NCBI GenBank assembly: GCA_023375785.1
Contig: SZWC01007346.1
Location: forward strand, 7,477 to 37,054
DNA: 29,578 bases
Source of the DNA: Penium margaritaceum
Taxonomy: Eukaryota; Streptophyta; Zygnematophyceae; Desmidiales; Peniaceae
Direction of reading: 5' to 3'
Part shown: positions 1 to 8,809 of the stretch, piece after piece
Layout of the letters: every line of letters begins with the position of its first letter
Numbering within the stretch: position 1 is the stretch's first letter
Position numbers and translations under genes: made by a program
Notes under the pieces: model-generated
What the model saw: only the letters and a program-made list of their open reading frames with translations
Told to the model about the DNA's origin: nothing
Database searches by the model: none

Positions 1-25
1 CCCCCCCCCCCCCCCCCCCCCCCCC
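1..25. repeat. poly(C) run at window start
   Basis: An uninterrupted run of 25 C forms the first bases. Because the window also ends in poly(G) and the N gap adjoins poly(G), this probably marks a contig end where assembly stopped in a homopolymer. Confidence 0.95.
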
Positions 26-317
26 TCGCGCCTTTTTGGAAGATATTGTTTACTTCATAAACATGTTTGATAACAAAACATTTTTCACATTGAGAGATTC
101 CATTAGAGCCGCAAAATTGAAACGTCTCGACAATGACCATGTTCCCAAAGCAACACCTTATCACGAACAATCCGGCTGCGAGGCGTCCAAAGATCAAAGG
201 GTTGAATTCAGGGTTTCGCCCCGTGTTTCGATTTTTGGAATCCAAAAATTGAAGCACGGAGTGAATGGAGATAACAATCATCTGAACGGGGTGGATAGCG
301 TTGTTGAACATTCGGAA
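26..317. other. Flank left of the copia insertion; no recognised gene
   Basis: A frame without stops runs from about position 36 into the copia element. It has no ATG near its beginning and no domain I recognise. If the copia element and one copy of its target duplication were removed, this frame would meet a TAG two codons beyond the junction, so the insertion did not interrupt a long frame here. I see no promoter or RNA gene. Confidence 0.4.
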
Positions 318-322
318 CGGGG
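318..322. repeat. Target site duplication, left copy (copia element)
   Basis: CGGGG directly precedes the left LTR and recurs at 8510-8514 directly after the right LTR. Five bases is the usual duplication made by copia integrases, and the match fixes both element ends. Confidence 0.9.
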
Positions 323-887
323 TGTAGGTTGCTTTGGTTGCTAAGACAAGCAAGTAAGCAAACAAGCCAACGGCGGGAGCGACTCCATGGATTGGGGGTA
401 AGCTCACGAAACCTGCAAGAGAAATGTGTGAGTGAGTGAACAAACGACAATTGGGTGAGTAAGGAGTGAGCGAAGTGCCAAGTGCCGGTTGACCGGGCCA
501 CCCTCGTGAGTCTCTCGTCGTGGGGCCTGGACACGACCTAGGGATCGAACCCGGCCCTGGAGCGAGCGAGCTCCAGGTGGGTTTTTACACTCCGGTATAA
601 ACCGTAGATGTGGTGCCGAGGGATCAGCAACCCGCTATGCTAGAATCATGCAAGTGTGTTAGAGTTCAAGGTACATCACGAGCATGCACTCCTACAAATG
701 CATCCGCCATTTTGGCATGTAGAGCACAATACGTCTCTATACTAAGGCTCTCCATCAGTCTTGAGTTGGTGCTGTGGCCACCATTTGACAACTTGATGAT
801 GTGACCACCATTGTGTACCTAGCGCCGCGTCACAGTCTTGCACCAGAGAGCCTCCATCCAGGTCAATCACTTGCAGTGATAAAATGT

Positions 888-927
<40 letters not shown>

Positions 928-966
928 TCAAGAGGTCACTTGCGTGTGTCACAATCACAACCAACA
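323..966 (-). repeat. Copia 3' LTR (left copy, 644 bp)
   Basis: On the plus strand it begins TGTAGG and ends CCAACA, giving the standard TG...CA ends when read on the minus strand. It matches 7969-8509 throughout, except that it carries about 100 extra bases at roughly 818-920 ending in a TG microsatellite. An 8-bp hairpin lies at 556-577 (arms CCTGGAGC and GCTCCAGG). At 541-552 the minus strand reads GGGTTCGATCCC, which resembles an RNA polymerase III B box. As the downstream LTR it would provide the polyadenylation region of the transcript. I could not identify a convincing TATA box for the minus strand. Confidence 0.9.
884..923. repeat. TG dinucleotide microsatellite
   Basis: About 19 TG units with one TA interruption lie inside the left copia LTR. 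The tract is absent from the partner LTR, so it expanded or was inserted after, or was lost independently of, the original LTR duplication. Confidence 0.95.
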
Positions 967-976
967 CTCCCCCATG
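967..976 (-). promoter_or_regulatory. Polypurine tract of the copia element
   Basis: The minus strand reads CATGGGGGAG and abuts the TG end of the 3' LTR exactly. In LTR retrotransposons this RNase-H-resistant purine run primes plus-strand DNA synthesis. Its placement confirms the minus orientation. Confidence 0.85.
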
Positions 977-1050
977 ACCCACTGATGAACAGCCCACACA
1001 CACATACGACGAGGGGCACGTCACTAGGCAATGAAACCACATGAGTCATG

Positions 1051-1779
1051 TCAGCCAGGAGCATCACGAGAGCGCAGCAGTCCAAGAGCATGCTCTGCCG
1101 TCTTGAACATGCCACTGTTGAGAGCTTTGGCAAGGAAGTCTGCACGTTGTTGACGAGTGTCGACCCTGACAACTTGAACTTCTCCAGCAGCAATGTGCTC
1201 GCGTACAAAGTGATGCTCAATGTTGATGTGCTTTGTGCGCGAACGATGCATGCCATTGTGCTCAGCGATTGCCTTTGCACTTTGGTTGTCACAACGTAGA
1301 GTAATGCAACGAATGGGAACACGCAAGTGCTGCAGCAGGCGGGTCAGCCACACACTCTCACATGTACGTGCGCCAAGTGTCAAGTACTCTCCTTCACTGG
1401 AGCTTCGAGCAATGCAACCTTGTTTTCCACTCTTCCAAAAGACAACAGTTCCACTGACAAGGAAGATGTAACAAGTGCGGCTATGAGCATCAGTGTCATG
1501 AGCCCAGTCATTGTCTGTGTATCCATCCATCACCACAGAGGGCTGAGAACGGTTGAACAGTCCCATGTGTGCAGTGGACAGTGTGTAGCGCACAACACGA
1601 AGTGGAGCCTTGAGATGTTTGTGGCGAGGCTGCTGGGAAAACTGGGCTAGGAAGTTGTCCGAGAATGCCATGTCCGCACGGGTGCTGGTGGCAAGGTACA
1701 TGAGAGAGCCAACCACACTGAGGTAGTCGGTGACATCGACGATCTCCCCCAGCTGAGTTGAGTCAAGTGACTTGAGCAC
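1051..1779 (-). CDS. Copia RNase H and RT tail, fragment of pol
   Basis: The open segment encodes 242 residues with the copia type of RNase H. The four acidic positions can be seen: Asp in GYTDNDW, Glu in SSSEGEYL, Asp in LRCDNQSAK and Asp in RADFLAKAL. The enzyme would degrade the RNA strand during reverse transcription. The segment is in the same frame as the RT segment at 1783-2754 and is separated from it only by a TAG at 1783-1785, so both belong to one ancestral frame and the ATG at its head is not a true start. The extreme C-terminus (about 20 residues after the last motif) runs to a stop about 75 bases before the polypurine tract, as expected for the end of pol. Confidence 0.85.
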   Translation of the reverse strand: MLKSLDSTQLGEIVDVTDYLSVVGSLMYLATSTRADMAFSDNFLAQFSQQPRHKHLKAPLRVVRYTLSTAHMGLFNRSQPSVVMDGYTDNDWAHDTDAHSRTCYIFLVSGTVVFWKSGKQGCIARSSSEGEYLTLGARTCESVWLTRLLQHLRVPIRCITLRCDNQSAKAIAEHNGMHRSRTKHINIEHHFVREHIAAGEVQVVRVDTRQQRADFLAKALNSGMFKTAEHALGLLRSRDAPG

Positions 1780-1782
1780 GCG

Positions 1783-2754
1783 CTAACCTGCTGGAGTCAT
1801 CGGTGTGGATGCGGTGGGAACTTTAGCAAGTAGGGAGGCAAAGCGCTCCCCTAGTGTACGTATGTAAGCGGCCTGGTGTATGTGCAGAGTACGCCGCTGA
1901 CGGTCACGCTCAAGCTCCATTCTCAAAAACACTCGTGTAGGACCTAGGTCCTTCATCTTGTATGTGGACTGCAGCAAGTCTTTCACGAAGTGAACAGCTG
2001 CAGGACTGGGTGAAGCAATGAGCAGGTCATCTACATGGACAAGGACGGCCACAAATGGCTCTGAGGGAGCACTCAAGAAGAGTACAAAATCAACCGTGCT
2101 ACAACAGTAACCTCCCCGCTCAAACGTAGAAGAGATCTCCATGTTCCAACAACGCGGAGATTGCTTGAGCCCATAAAGGGCCTTGCGCAACCGCCAGACC
2201 TTGTTTGTGCCATTGGTGAAGCTCGGTGGCTGGACCATGTAGATTTCCTCGTCTAGCTTCCCATGTAGGAAAGCGTTGTTAACGTCCATCTGTTCCAGTT
2301 CCCAATCATGCTGATCCACGAGACTCAACAGTGCTCGGGCAGTGGTGTACCTGCTGACCGGTACGAATGTCTCATCAAAGTCAATCCCGGGGATCTTGGA
2401 AAATCCCTTAGCTATGAGGCGAGCTTTGTACAGATCGACTTTCCCATCGGGCTTCAGCTTACGCCAAAGTACCCACCGGGCAGAGACTGCCTTGCGGCCT
2501 GCAGGGAGGTCAACGAGCTTAAATACACCATGCTCCTGAAGGGCGGTGAGCTCCTCTTGCATGGCCCTCTCGCAGAGATCAGCATTAGTTGCTGCACGAG
2601 CCTGCCAGACAATAGTAGGATCAGGTGGGAGGGTAGGAAGGCCAGAGGCCAAAAAACATGCGGCAACATAACTGGCGGCGAAGGACTCAAGAGTACTATG
2701 GAAACTCATGGGCCACAAGGGCGTAGCCAACAACTGAGTTGGGATGAACGACAC
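1783..2754 (-). CDS. Copia reverse transcriptase, fragment of pol
   Basis: The 323-residue segment is a copia-type reverse transcriptase (RVT_2 family). Motif A is MDVNNAFLHG (residues 156-165, catalytic Asp157), followed by KALYGLKQSPRCW (191-203) and the catalytic loop at 240-243. That loop reads HVDD where the family has YVDD: both aspartates remain, but the preceding Tyr is His, a TAC-to-CAC type change. The N-terminal 90 residues contain the usual lead-in before the fingers (SARWVLWRKLKPDG). It ends at a TAG with RNase H continuing in the same frame beyond. Upstream, the serine/proline-rich linker sits in another frame, so a frameshift lies near 2700-2760. The enzyme would copy element RNA into DNA in a virus-like particle, but this copy is not expressible as one polyprotein. 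Confidence 0.9.
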   Translation of the reverse strand: MSFIPTQLLATPLWPMSFHSTLESFAASYVAACFLASGLPTLPPDPTIVWQARAATNADLCERAMQEELTALQEHGVFKLVDLPAGRKAVSARWVLWRKLKPDGKVDLYKARLIAKGFSKIPGIDFDETFVPVSRYTTARALLSLVDQHDWELEQMDVNNAFLHGKLDEEIYMVQPPSFTNGTNKVWRLRKALYGLKQSPRCWNMEISSTFERGGYCCSTVDFVLFLSAPSEPFVAVLVHVDDLLIASPSPAAVHFVKDLLQSTYKMKDLGPTRVFLRMELERDRQRRTLHIHQAAYIRTLGERFASLLAKVPTASTPMTPAG

Positions 2755-3148
2755 TCATAGACAAACCAAGCGCATCAAGGCGAGTGGGACAAAGAAAGGA
2801 TCCAGCAGTGGAGGACGATGCGCTAGAGCGGGTGACACGTTGCAAAGACTGAGAGGCTTTGGACGGTCTAGTAGAGACCGAGTCAGTGGGTGTCACAGAG
2901 GAGTGAGAGCGCCCACGAGAGGACTGGGAGGACTGAGACGGCTGAAGGGCACGTAGTGTCCCCCCACAGATGTAGAGCTCAGGACTGGAAGTCAGAGCCT
3001 GAGGTGCTTCTCCTCCAGTGACTTCAACCATCGAAGGGGGATGCTGTGCCAACTCTGGAGATGAGCTGGGGGTAGAATGCATGGGGGAATGCGTGTGGGT
3101 GGGTGTCGAGTCTGAGGACTCGGGACTACTAGAGGTCGGGTGGGACAC
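2696..3148 (-). CDS. Copia integrase-RT linker, Ser/Pro/Thr-rich fragment
   Basis: The 150-residue segment is rich in serine, threonine and proline. It lies between the integrase and RT parts of pol, where copia elements carry a variable disordered linker. Its last residues lead into the RT region, which continues in a different frame. It overlaps the tail of the integrase C-terminal segment in another frame (2992-3663), so the true coding path changes frame within the overlap. Confidence 0.55.
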   Translation of the reverse strand: MSHPTSSSPESSDSTPTHTHSPMHSTPSSSPELAQHPPSMVEVTGGEAPQALTSSPELYICGGTLRALQPSQSSQSSRGRSHSSVTPTDSVSTRPSKASQSLQRVTRSSASSSTAGSFLCPTRLDALGLSMSVVHPNSVVGYALVAHEFP

Positions 3149-3663
3149 GGAGCCAGAGGAGGGTTGCTACGCATCTGCCTTAGAAGAGGTATGAGAGGAC
3201 GAAGACTCCGAGTCCATGTCGTCACTATACGTGTGAGGGACAGCTGGGGATGATGTGTGAGAAGGAGAGGGTGATGCACGGAGATCGGAGGCTGGAGCAT
3301 GCCCACCCCCCCAAGTCGACAGAGGGAGGAGAGCGAGGAAGGAGGAGGGACATGGGACATGTCACGAGGAAAGACATCCTCGAAGAAGAGAGTGTCACGA
3401 GACTCAATGACACGAGAGTGATCATAGTCCCAGAAGCACCACACTTTGGACATGGCTGAGATACCAAGGAAGGTGCAAAGACGAGTGCAAGGCCTGAGTT
3501 TGCCGTCGCGAGAGTCTTTGGGCAGCCAGACAGCAGCGACACAACCCCAGACACAGGCGAGGCGGAGGTCAGCACGACGGCCGTACCAGCACTCAAAGGG
3601 GGTGACGTGAAGAGGGAGGGGACCGTGGGGAACACGGTTCCACACCCAGATTATGTAAGACAT
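2992..3663 (-). CDS. Copia integrase C-terminal part, fragment of pol
   Basis: The first 110 residues match the end of copia integrases: a block around PLHVTPFECWYGRRADL, then LRVWG-like and FLGIS elements, and a DTLFFEDVF-like end. The last half is low-complexity and may be out of frame. Just upstream (about 3664-3770) the same frame continues with the region holding the third catalytic residue, NGVSER, but a TAG interrupts it two codons before NGV. The rest of the integrase is in another frame at 3746-5227. Confidence 0.75.
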   Translation of the reverse strand: MSYIIWVWNRVPHGPLPLHVTPFECWYGRRADLRLACVWGCVAAVWLPKDSRDGKLRPCTRLCTFLGISAMSKVWCFWDYDHSRVIESRDTLFFEDVFPRDMSHVPPPSSLSSLCRLGGVGMLQPPISVHHPLLLTHHPQLSLTRIVTTWTRSLRPLIPLLRQMRSNPPLAPCPTRPLVVPSPQTRHPPTRIPPCILPPAHLQSWHSIPLRWLKSLEEKHLRL

Positions 3664-3745
3664 GGCTTCAAAGGAAAAGGCGTGTGGGAGAGATGATTCA
3701 CTGAGAAGGGTACGGGCGCTGTCAGCAAGGGTGCGGTTCCAGCGT

Positions 3746-5227
3746 TCAGAGACGCCATTCTATTGGGGTGTGTAGGGAGCTCAAGGTCACCCCGCGAGAG
3801 GTCAAGAAGCGGGCAGTGGGGCCCATGAACTCCCCACTCCAGTCACAGCGAAAGACCTCTAGGCGACGGCCACAGGCAAGTTCGGCCTGAGGGAGCCAGG
3901 ACTCAAGAGTGGAATAGACGTCACTCTTTTGCCTAAGGGCAAAGACTAAGCGCATGCAATAGAAGTCATTAGTGAGGCAGAGGACATTGCGGCCAACCCC
4001 GCCGAGAGCATCATTAGCGAGAGGTCCCATGACATCCGCATGCAAGAGGTCAAGCGGATAAGATATGCGAGAGTCAAACGTGGAAAATGGGGATCTGTGC
4101 ATTTTGCCTTGAGCACAGTCAAGGCCGTCGGCGGGACAAGGGACAGGGAATGTCCCGGCATCGAGACCGTGAGCGGGCTTGTCTAGAAGCAAACTGTCAA
4201 CAACAACAGTGTGAATATGGCAGAGGCGGCGATGTAGCAACTGTGCGTGCGTTGGGGAGAGAGAGCGTGCCACATGAACAAGTGCGGTGGAGGCAGGATG
4301 TGGTGCAAAGGAGGGCACACAATACAGGCGATCACAACGGGTGCCACGCAGGAGAACACGGCCGCTAGTGCGGTGCAACACAGAGGCAATGCCACGCCTG
4401 GAGGAGAAGTCCATGCCCTGGTCATCGAGAGTCGTAAAAGACAGCAGAATGAGCTCAAGCGCACAGATGTATAATACATTTAGCAGGTAGAGTTCCCCCC
4501 AAGGGCCAACAAAGCGGACAACCCCAACACCCTGGATAGACAGAAGTTGCCCAAAACCAGTGCGGACAAAGTGAACGGAGCCGACAGGACCCAGGGAAAC
4601 GAACGAGGCAAGACAAGACGTCATGTGGTGGGTGGCTCCTGAATCAAGAATGCAGATGCCACCTGACACGCGCACATATGCAGGGTCACGACTCATAGCA
4701 GCAACAGCGGATCGAGGAGGCCGGCGCTTGCCAAAGGCAGCAAGGCAACAAGGGAGACTGTAGGACTGCCAATGCTCAATCCATGGGACATCGACGGGAC
4801 GTGCCGAATGCGCACGCATGGCTGATGCAAGGCGAGCATCATCTAGGGGCGCCAAACACTGGGGTGCAGCATGGCCGGTGGCGCCGCAATTCCAGCATGT
4901 GTTGGAAGAGGAGGATGAAGATGCAGCTCTGTCAGAACCGTGGCCCTTGCCACCACGCACTGAGCTATCGCCACCAGATGCAACACCCCGAGCTCTGCCT
5001 TTACCACCCCCCCACCCTGACCACTCCCTTGCAAATCGAGAGATGTAGCTATCGTGGTGGACGTGGTGGTGGAGGATGATGCAGAAGTGGAAGAGAAGGA
5101 AGAAGGGAGTGCAGTGATAGCCGCTCCAACAGAAACTCTGTGAATGCGTTTGTTTTGCAGCGAGCTCCACCAATCTGTCAGACGTTGGGAGGTAAACTCC
5201 CACAAGCTCCAATGTCAGGCGGTGCAT
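3746..5227 (-). CDS. Copia zinc knuckle, protease, pre-integrase and integrase core
   Basis: The 493-residue open segment holds, in order: a Gly/Arg-rich basic stretch (70-100); a CCHC zinc knuckle CWNCGATGHAAPQC (111-124), the RNA-binding tail of gag; an aspartic protease with active site ILDSGATHHMT (193-203); a pre-integrase zinc-binding region with HRRLCH (332-337) and Cys364 and Cys371; and the integrase core with first Asp in LLHADVMG (Asp398) and second Asp in RCDWSGEF (Asp462). The catalytic Glu lies beyond the end of this frame, after a frameshift near 3760. The first 60 residues look out of frame with gag. The proteins would mature virus-like particles and insert cDNA. Gag and pol probably were one continuous frame in the ancestor. 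Confidence 0.85.
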   Translation of the reverse strand: MHRLTLELVGVYLPTSDRLVELAAKQTHSQSFCWSGYHCTPFFLLFHFCIILHHHVHHDSYISRFAREWSGWGGGKGRARGVASGGDSSVRGGKGHGSDRAASSSSSSNTCWNCGATGHAAPQCLAPLDDARLASAMRAHSARPVDVPWIEHWQSYSLPCCLAAFGKRRPPRSAVAAMSRDPAYVRVSGGICILDSGATHHMTSCLASFVSLGPVGSVHFVRTGFGQLLSIQGVGVVRFVGPWGELYLLNVLYICALELILLSFTTLDDQGMDFSSRRGIASVLHRTSGRVLLRGTRCDRLYCVPSFAPHPASTALVHVARSLSPTHAQLLHRRLCHIHTVVVDSLLLDKPAHGLDAGTFPVPCPADGLDCAQGKMHRSPFSTFDSRISYPLDLLHADVMGPLANDALGGVGRNVLCLTNDFYCMRLVFALRQKSDVYSTLESWLPQAELACGRRLEVFRCDWSGEFMGPTARFLTSRGVTLSSLHTPIEWRL

Positions 5228-5272
5228 CAGCAGGGACAGGCATGGAAGTGAGGCGTTTAAGCTCAGTGGCCT

Positions 5273-7303
5273 TCACCTCCTAGGAGATGTCACTGAGTTA
5301 TGGGATGAGGCTGCTGACGATGGAGAAAACAGCAGGAAGCTGTCCAGGTGCGGCCTTGCCAAGGTCGCGGAGTCAGTGCAGACTACAAGCCTAGTAGGCG
5401 TCAGCAGTCTCGTCAGCACGGATAGCGTGTTGAACTGGACGGTGAGTACGCTTTGAGCTGTATGTCCAGTCACTGTTATGCGCAGATTGATCAGTGCGTA
5501 GGCACCAACAGGATCAGTAGTGGTGCGGCGTGCTATGTCGGCCTTGTAGGACCCGATCTCACAAGTAAGATCGTCAGGTCCGGCACGAATGAGAGCATGT
5601 ACAGCACGTGGAAACTCAGACTCAACTGGCACAAAAGGTGGGTCAGCAGAGGAGTTGGGCTCATGGTAGTATTCCCAAAGCTACTCCCCCTATGCTCAGA
5701 CACTAAATCGGACTTCCCAAGAATAGAAGGTGAGATTAGAGGTGAAGTGCGGTGGGTTAGAGTCAAAGTCTGGTTTGCGCTGCATTGAAGGAGCAAGCGC
5801 TATAGGTGCGGCGGCGCCAGCTGCGGGAGGGACTGCAAGAGGATCAGAGGAGGAGGAGCCAGCGGTGGCAGATGCGGAAGCAGATACAGTAGAGAATGCA
5901 ATAGCGATGCCCGCAGACGCTGTGCTGCACAGTGTGGGCTGGAGACGGTTAGTGACCTGCAAAGGTTTCCTGGTCTGCTTGCTGAGAACACAACTTGTCC
6001 TTAGCATTGAATTGTGCGATGAGGGCCGCCTGCAAAGCAGTTGGCTCACATTGCAGCTCAGCCTGCAGTTCCGCGTACTGGTCATCGTCAACTGGCATGT
6101 TGCCAGAGACGTGACTCTGCCGAGAAAAGTTTGGCAAAGTTTCCCTTGCCCCAGTGGGAGTGGGAAGCATGAGGTGATTACGTCGGAAGCCTGCTGCAAA
6201 GCGACAACCTGGACGCACAAACACACCAATACAAGGGGCAGAGAGAGAGGGAGGAGACCAGGCTCACCAAGCACAGCGGCGCAAAGAGAACAACGGTGGA
6301 TGGGCAGCTGCAGCTGAGGAGGCTACAACCGTAATAGTGGCATCTGCTGAGACGATGAGGCAGGCTGCTCCCGTCAATGTGGCAGCTGACAGGGTGGAGA
6401 TGGTTGCAGTAGTGGAGACCAGCAGTTGGATGTGATGAGTTGCAGCGGATGAAGAGGAGAGCGAAGCTAACGCCTGTATAGTAGAGATGTGAGTGGAGGT
6501 AACGGCACTAGAGAGCGTCGTAGCTGTTGTAGTTGCTGCAGATGCAACTGCGTCAGCTGCTGCAACAAGTTGGGTGACTATGTTGACAGCAGCAGCCGCC
6601 AAGGGTCCCTGGTCAACTGCAACTGCAGTGTAGGCCTCAATGGCTCTGCCAGCAGCAGTGCTGGCAGGTGCATGTGCAGCACGTGCAGTTGCTGCAAAGG
6701 TGGAAGCAACAGCAGCACTATACACAAGAGTAGCCTGAAGTGCAGTTCAAATGTCGGGCGGCAAAGACGAAGATGAATCTGCAGTTGATGCTACTAGCAA
6801 TGTGCCCCGACGTGAAGCAAGTTCTCTGGAAGCAACTGCTGCAGAGAATGGCGCTGCGCCATGTGGAACAGCACGGCGTTGCTGCTGGCGGGTCCTATGG
6901 GCAACGGGTGGGCTTACCAGTGATCCAAGAGGTTGATGCTCACGCGGTGGAGCCGTGGCTGGTTTGTTCTGCACCGTCGGTGAGTCGTTGGCGGTTGACT
7001 GACAGTAGGCGGCGTAGACTCTGGCGTCCTCCCGTTTGTAGTGGTCGGTGGGATCGTAGCTCTCACTGGGGTGATACCCCGGACTGCTGCGCCGAACCCT
7101 TGACCACACCTCCGCTCCGCCCTCTCCTCGTTGTAGGCAACCTCGTCTTCAATGCGAGCGCGCTCACGCGCAGCCGTGGACAAAGTAGGGATTGGTTCGG
7201 TTGCAAGGGGAGACGCCAGTGCGCGAAGTGATTGGCTGCCGGAATGGCAGCCTGAGGTGCTGAGAAAGGCACAACTGGATAGAGGCTCATGGCTGATGTC
7301 CAC
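5273..7303 (-). pseudogene. Copia gag region, frame-broken
   Basis: No frame stays open over this region, but pieces on the minus strand look like retrotransposon gag. One segment at 5949-6224 is Glu/Gln-rich and probably helical, with QYAELQAELQ and LQAALIAQFNAKDKL. Another at 5273-5632 resembles the capsid-like stretch that precedes the zinc knuckle. A third at about 7060-7160 contains ERARIEDEVAYNEERAERR. These segments lie in different frames, so several indels separate them. Gag would form the particle and bind RNA. The region between primer site and zinc knuckle, about 3 kb, is longer than in most copia elements. Confidence 0.5.
6264..6725 (-). other. Ala/Ser/Thr-rich low-complexity stretch within copia gag region
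   Basis: A minus-strand frame of about 153 residues is dominated by Ala, Ser and Thr. The DNA shows many GCA/GCT/GCC and CAGC-like short repeats, so this frame is probably a by-product of trinucleotide-like repetition in gag or leader DNA. I recognise no domain. Confidence 0.4.
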
Positions 7304-7956
7304 ACGGTGGCATGCCTTGACTGGTGCTGGTGATGCCGCTGTAGTGTATCAGCTGCTACAGTGGGTGCATCGGGTGCAGTAGTCGAAGTCATGAGCAATG
7401 CGGGCGCCGTGCACAAAGTAGGGGCACCACGTAGAGTGCGGGTGCGGAGTGTGCTGTTGTGAGTTGTGCACGCTCGCGACTGTTGAGAAACAGAAGCAGT
7501 GGGAGTTGTGTGTGCTGAGACAGAAGCTCAGCAGAAGGAGAGGGAGCAATGGCAGAGAAGTGCCAAAGCGGAGGTCAAATGTGTGCATGAGAAGAGGGCA
7601 CCACGTAAAACACGGGTGAGATGTGTGCTATTGCAAGGAGTGTGAATGGCTGCTGCTAAAAAATGTGCGAGCTGCGGCCAACGTGGCCGACGTATGCGTG
7701 GAGGTAGAAGCTTCCGCGGAGTGCACGGGAGCGGAGGCGAAGAAGCGCCAGTGCCGTAGCCAAAGATGGGCCGTGCACTAGGACAGTGCACCACGCAGAT
7801 CACGGGTGCAGTGCGTGCAGCTGCAACGTGTAGTGACGGCAGCTGCGGGCTCTACCCACTTTCGTTGTACGTGAACTGTGTGTGCGGGATCACCCACCAC
7901 GTGGACGTAACCCGACAAGGCCTCAGGAGTGTCTCGGTGAGCAGTGAGTTCTCCTT

Positions 7957-7968
7957 GCTCTGGTACGA
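7957..7968 (-). promoter_or_regulatory. Primer binding site of the copia element
   Basis: On the minus strand, directly inside the 5' LTR, TCGTACCAGAGC matches 10 of 12 positions of the plant initiator tRNA-Met primer site (TGGTATCAGAGC). This is the standard primer of plant copia elements and confirms which LTR is upstream. Confidence 0.75.
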
Positions 7969-8509
7969 GTAGGTTGCTTTGGTTGCTAAGACAAGCAAGT
8001 AAGAAATCAAGCCAATGGTGGGAGCGACACCATGGATTGGGGGTAAGGTCACGTAACGTACGAGAGAAATGAGTGAGTGAGTGAACAAACGACAGGTGGG
8101 TGAGTAAGGAGTGAGCGAAGTGCTAAGTGCGGGTTGACCGGGCCACCCATGCGAGTCTCTCGTCATGGGACCCGGACGCCACCCAGGGATCGGACCCGGC
8201 CCTGGAGTGAGCGAGCTCCAGGCGGTTTCTCACACTCCGGTATAAACCATAAATGTGGTCCCGAGGGATCAGCAACCCGGATCACTACGCTCGAATCATG
8301 CAAGTGTGTCGGAGTTCAAGGTACATCACGAGCATGCACTCCTACAAATGAATCCCTCATTTTGGCATGTAGTGCACGAGACATCTCCGTACTAAGGCTC
8401 TCCATAAGTCTTGAGTTGGTGCTGTGGCCACCACTTGAGAACTTGATGATGTGACCACCACTGTGTAGAGTCAAGAGGTCACTTGCGTGTGTCACAATCA
8501 CAACCAACA
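7969..8509 (-). repeat. Copia 5' LTR (right copy, 541 bp)
   Basis: It matches the left LTR base by base apart from scattered substitutions and the missing segment of about 100 bases with the TG microsatellite. It begins TGTTGG on the minus strand at 8509 and ends at the primer site. The hairpin at the CCTGGAG/CTCCAGG arms is kept. The B-box-like word has one change here. As the upstream LTR it would hold the promoter. Confidence 0.9.
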
Positions 8510-8514
8510 CGGGG
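8510..8514. repeat. Target site duplication, right copy (copia element)
   Basis: CGGGG is identical to 318-322. Confidence 0.9.
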
Positions 8515-8804
8515 TACCTAGTATTGTTGCCGAAGATTGAAATCTCTTACGTCTTTGGCCAACTTCTGTGCCTCCATAACGTATGTGAACGACTTAACCC
8601 AAGTCACTCTTGCTGCAGTTCACTGTCACGAGATCAGATTTGGCCTTGATAAACATTCATACAATTCTGGCGAAGAGCTCGAGTACCCAAATGGCCCTGA
8701 AAGAAGCTAATCAATGGTCTCTTCCCAATCTTGTGAAACATTTCAATCAAAATGCAATGTTTTTACCCTTAAGGGTGATAGCTTGGAAACCCGCAACGCA
8801 CGCA
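8515..8804. other. Spacer between copia and gypsy A; no recognised gene
   Basis: This is the remaining sequence between two independent insertions. I see only short frames, no RNA gene and no clear repeat. Confidence 0.4.
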
Positions 8805-8809
8805 TTGTT

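Larger units (their letters stand above)
323..8509 (-). mobile_element. Ty1/copia LTR retrotransposon, full length, decayed
   Basis: The 8.2-kb unit has two LTRs (323-966 and 7969-8509), a perfect 5-bp target duplication, a primer site beside the right LTR and a polypurine tract beside the left one. It is therefore transcribed on the minus strand. In reading order it encodes gag, CCHC zinc knuckle, aspartic protease, integrase, reverse transcriptase and RNase H. Integrase lying before RT identifies Ty1/copia. The coding frame shifts at least three times (near 3750, between about 2990 and 3150, and near 2720) and has in-frame TAG codons in integrase (near 3767) and between RT and RNase H (1783-1785), so it cannot make an intact polyprotein. 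The two LTRs differ by point changes and by a roughly 100-bp segment, which suggests an insertion that is not recent. Confidence 0.95.

Noticed and set aside
541..600. A tRNA gene in the copia LTR
   Set aside because: Only the B-box-like word and a hairpin are present. No cloverleaf or A box could be drawn.
2308..2760. Plus-strand frame of 150 codons opposite copia RT
   Set aside because: It is a shadow of the minus-strand RT frame, and its protein has no recognisable features.
7152..7382. Plus-strand frames in the copia gag region (such as 6740-7231)
   Set aside because: They are opposite to the gag-like minus strand, with no domain. They are shadows of repetitive coding DNA.
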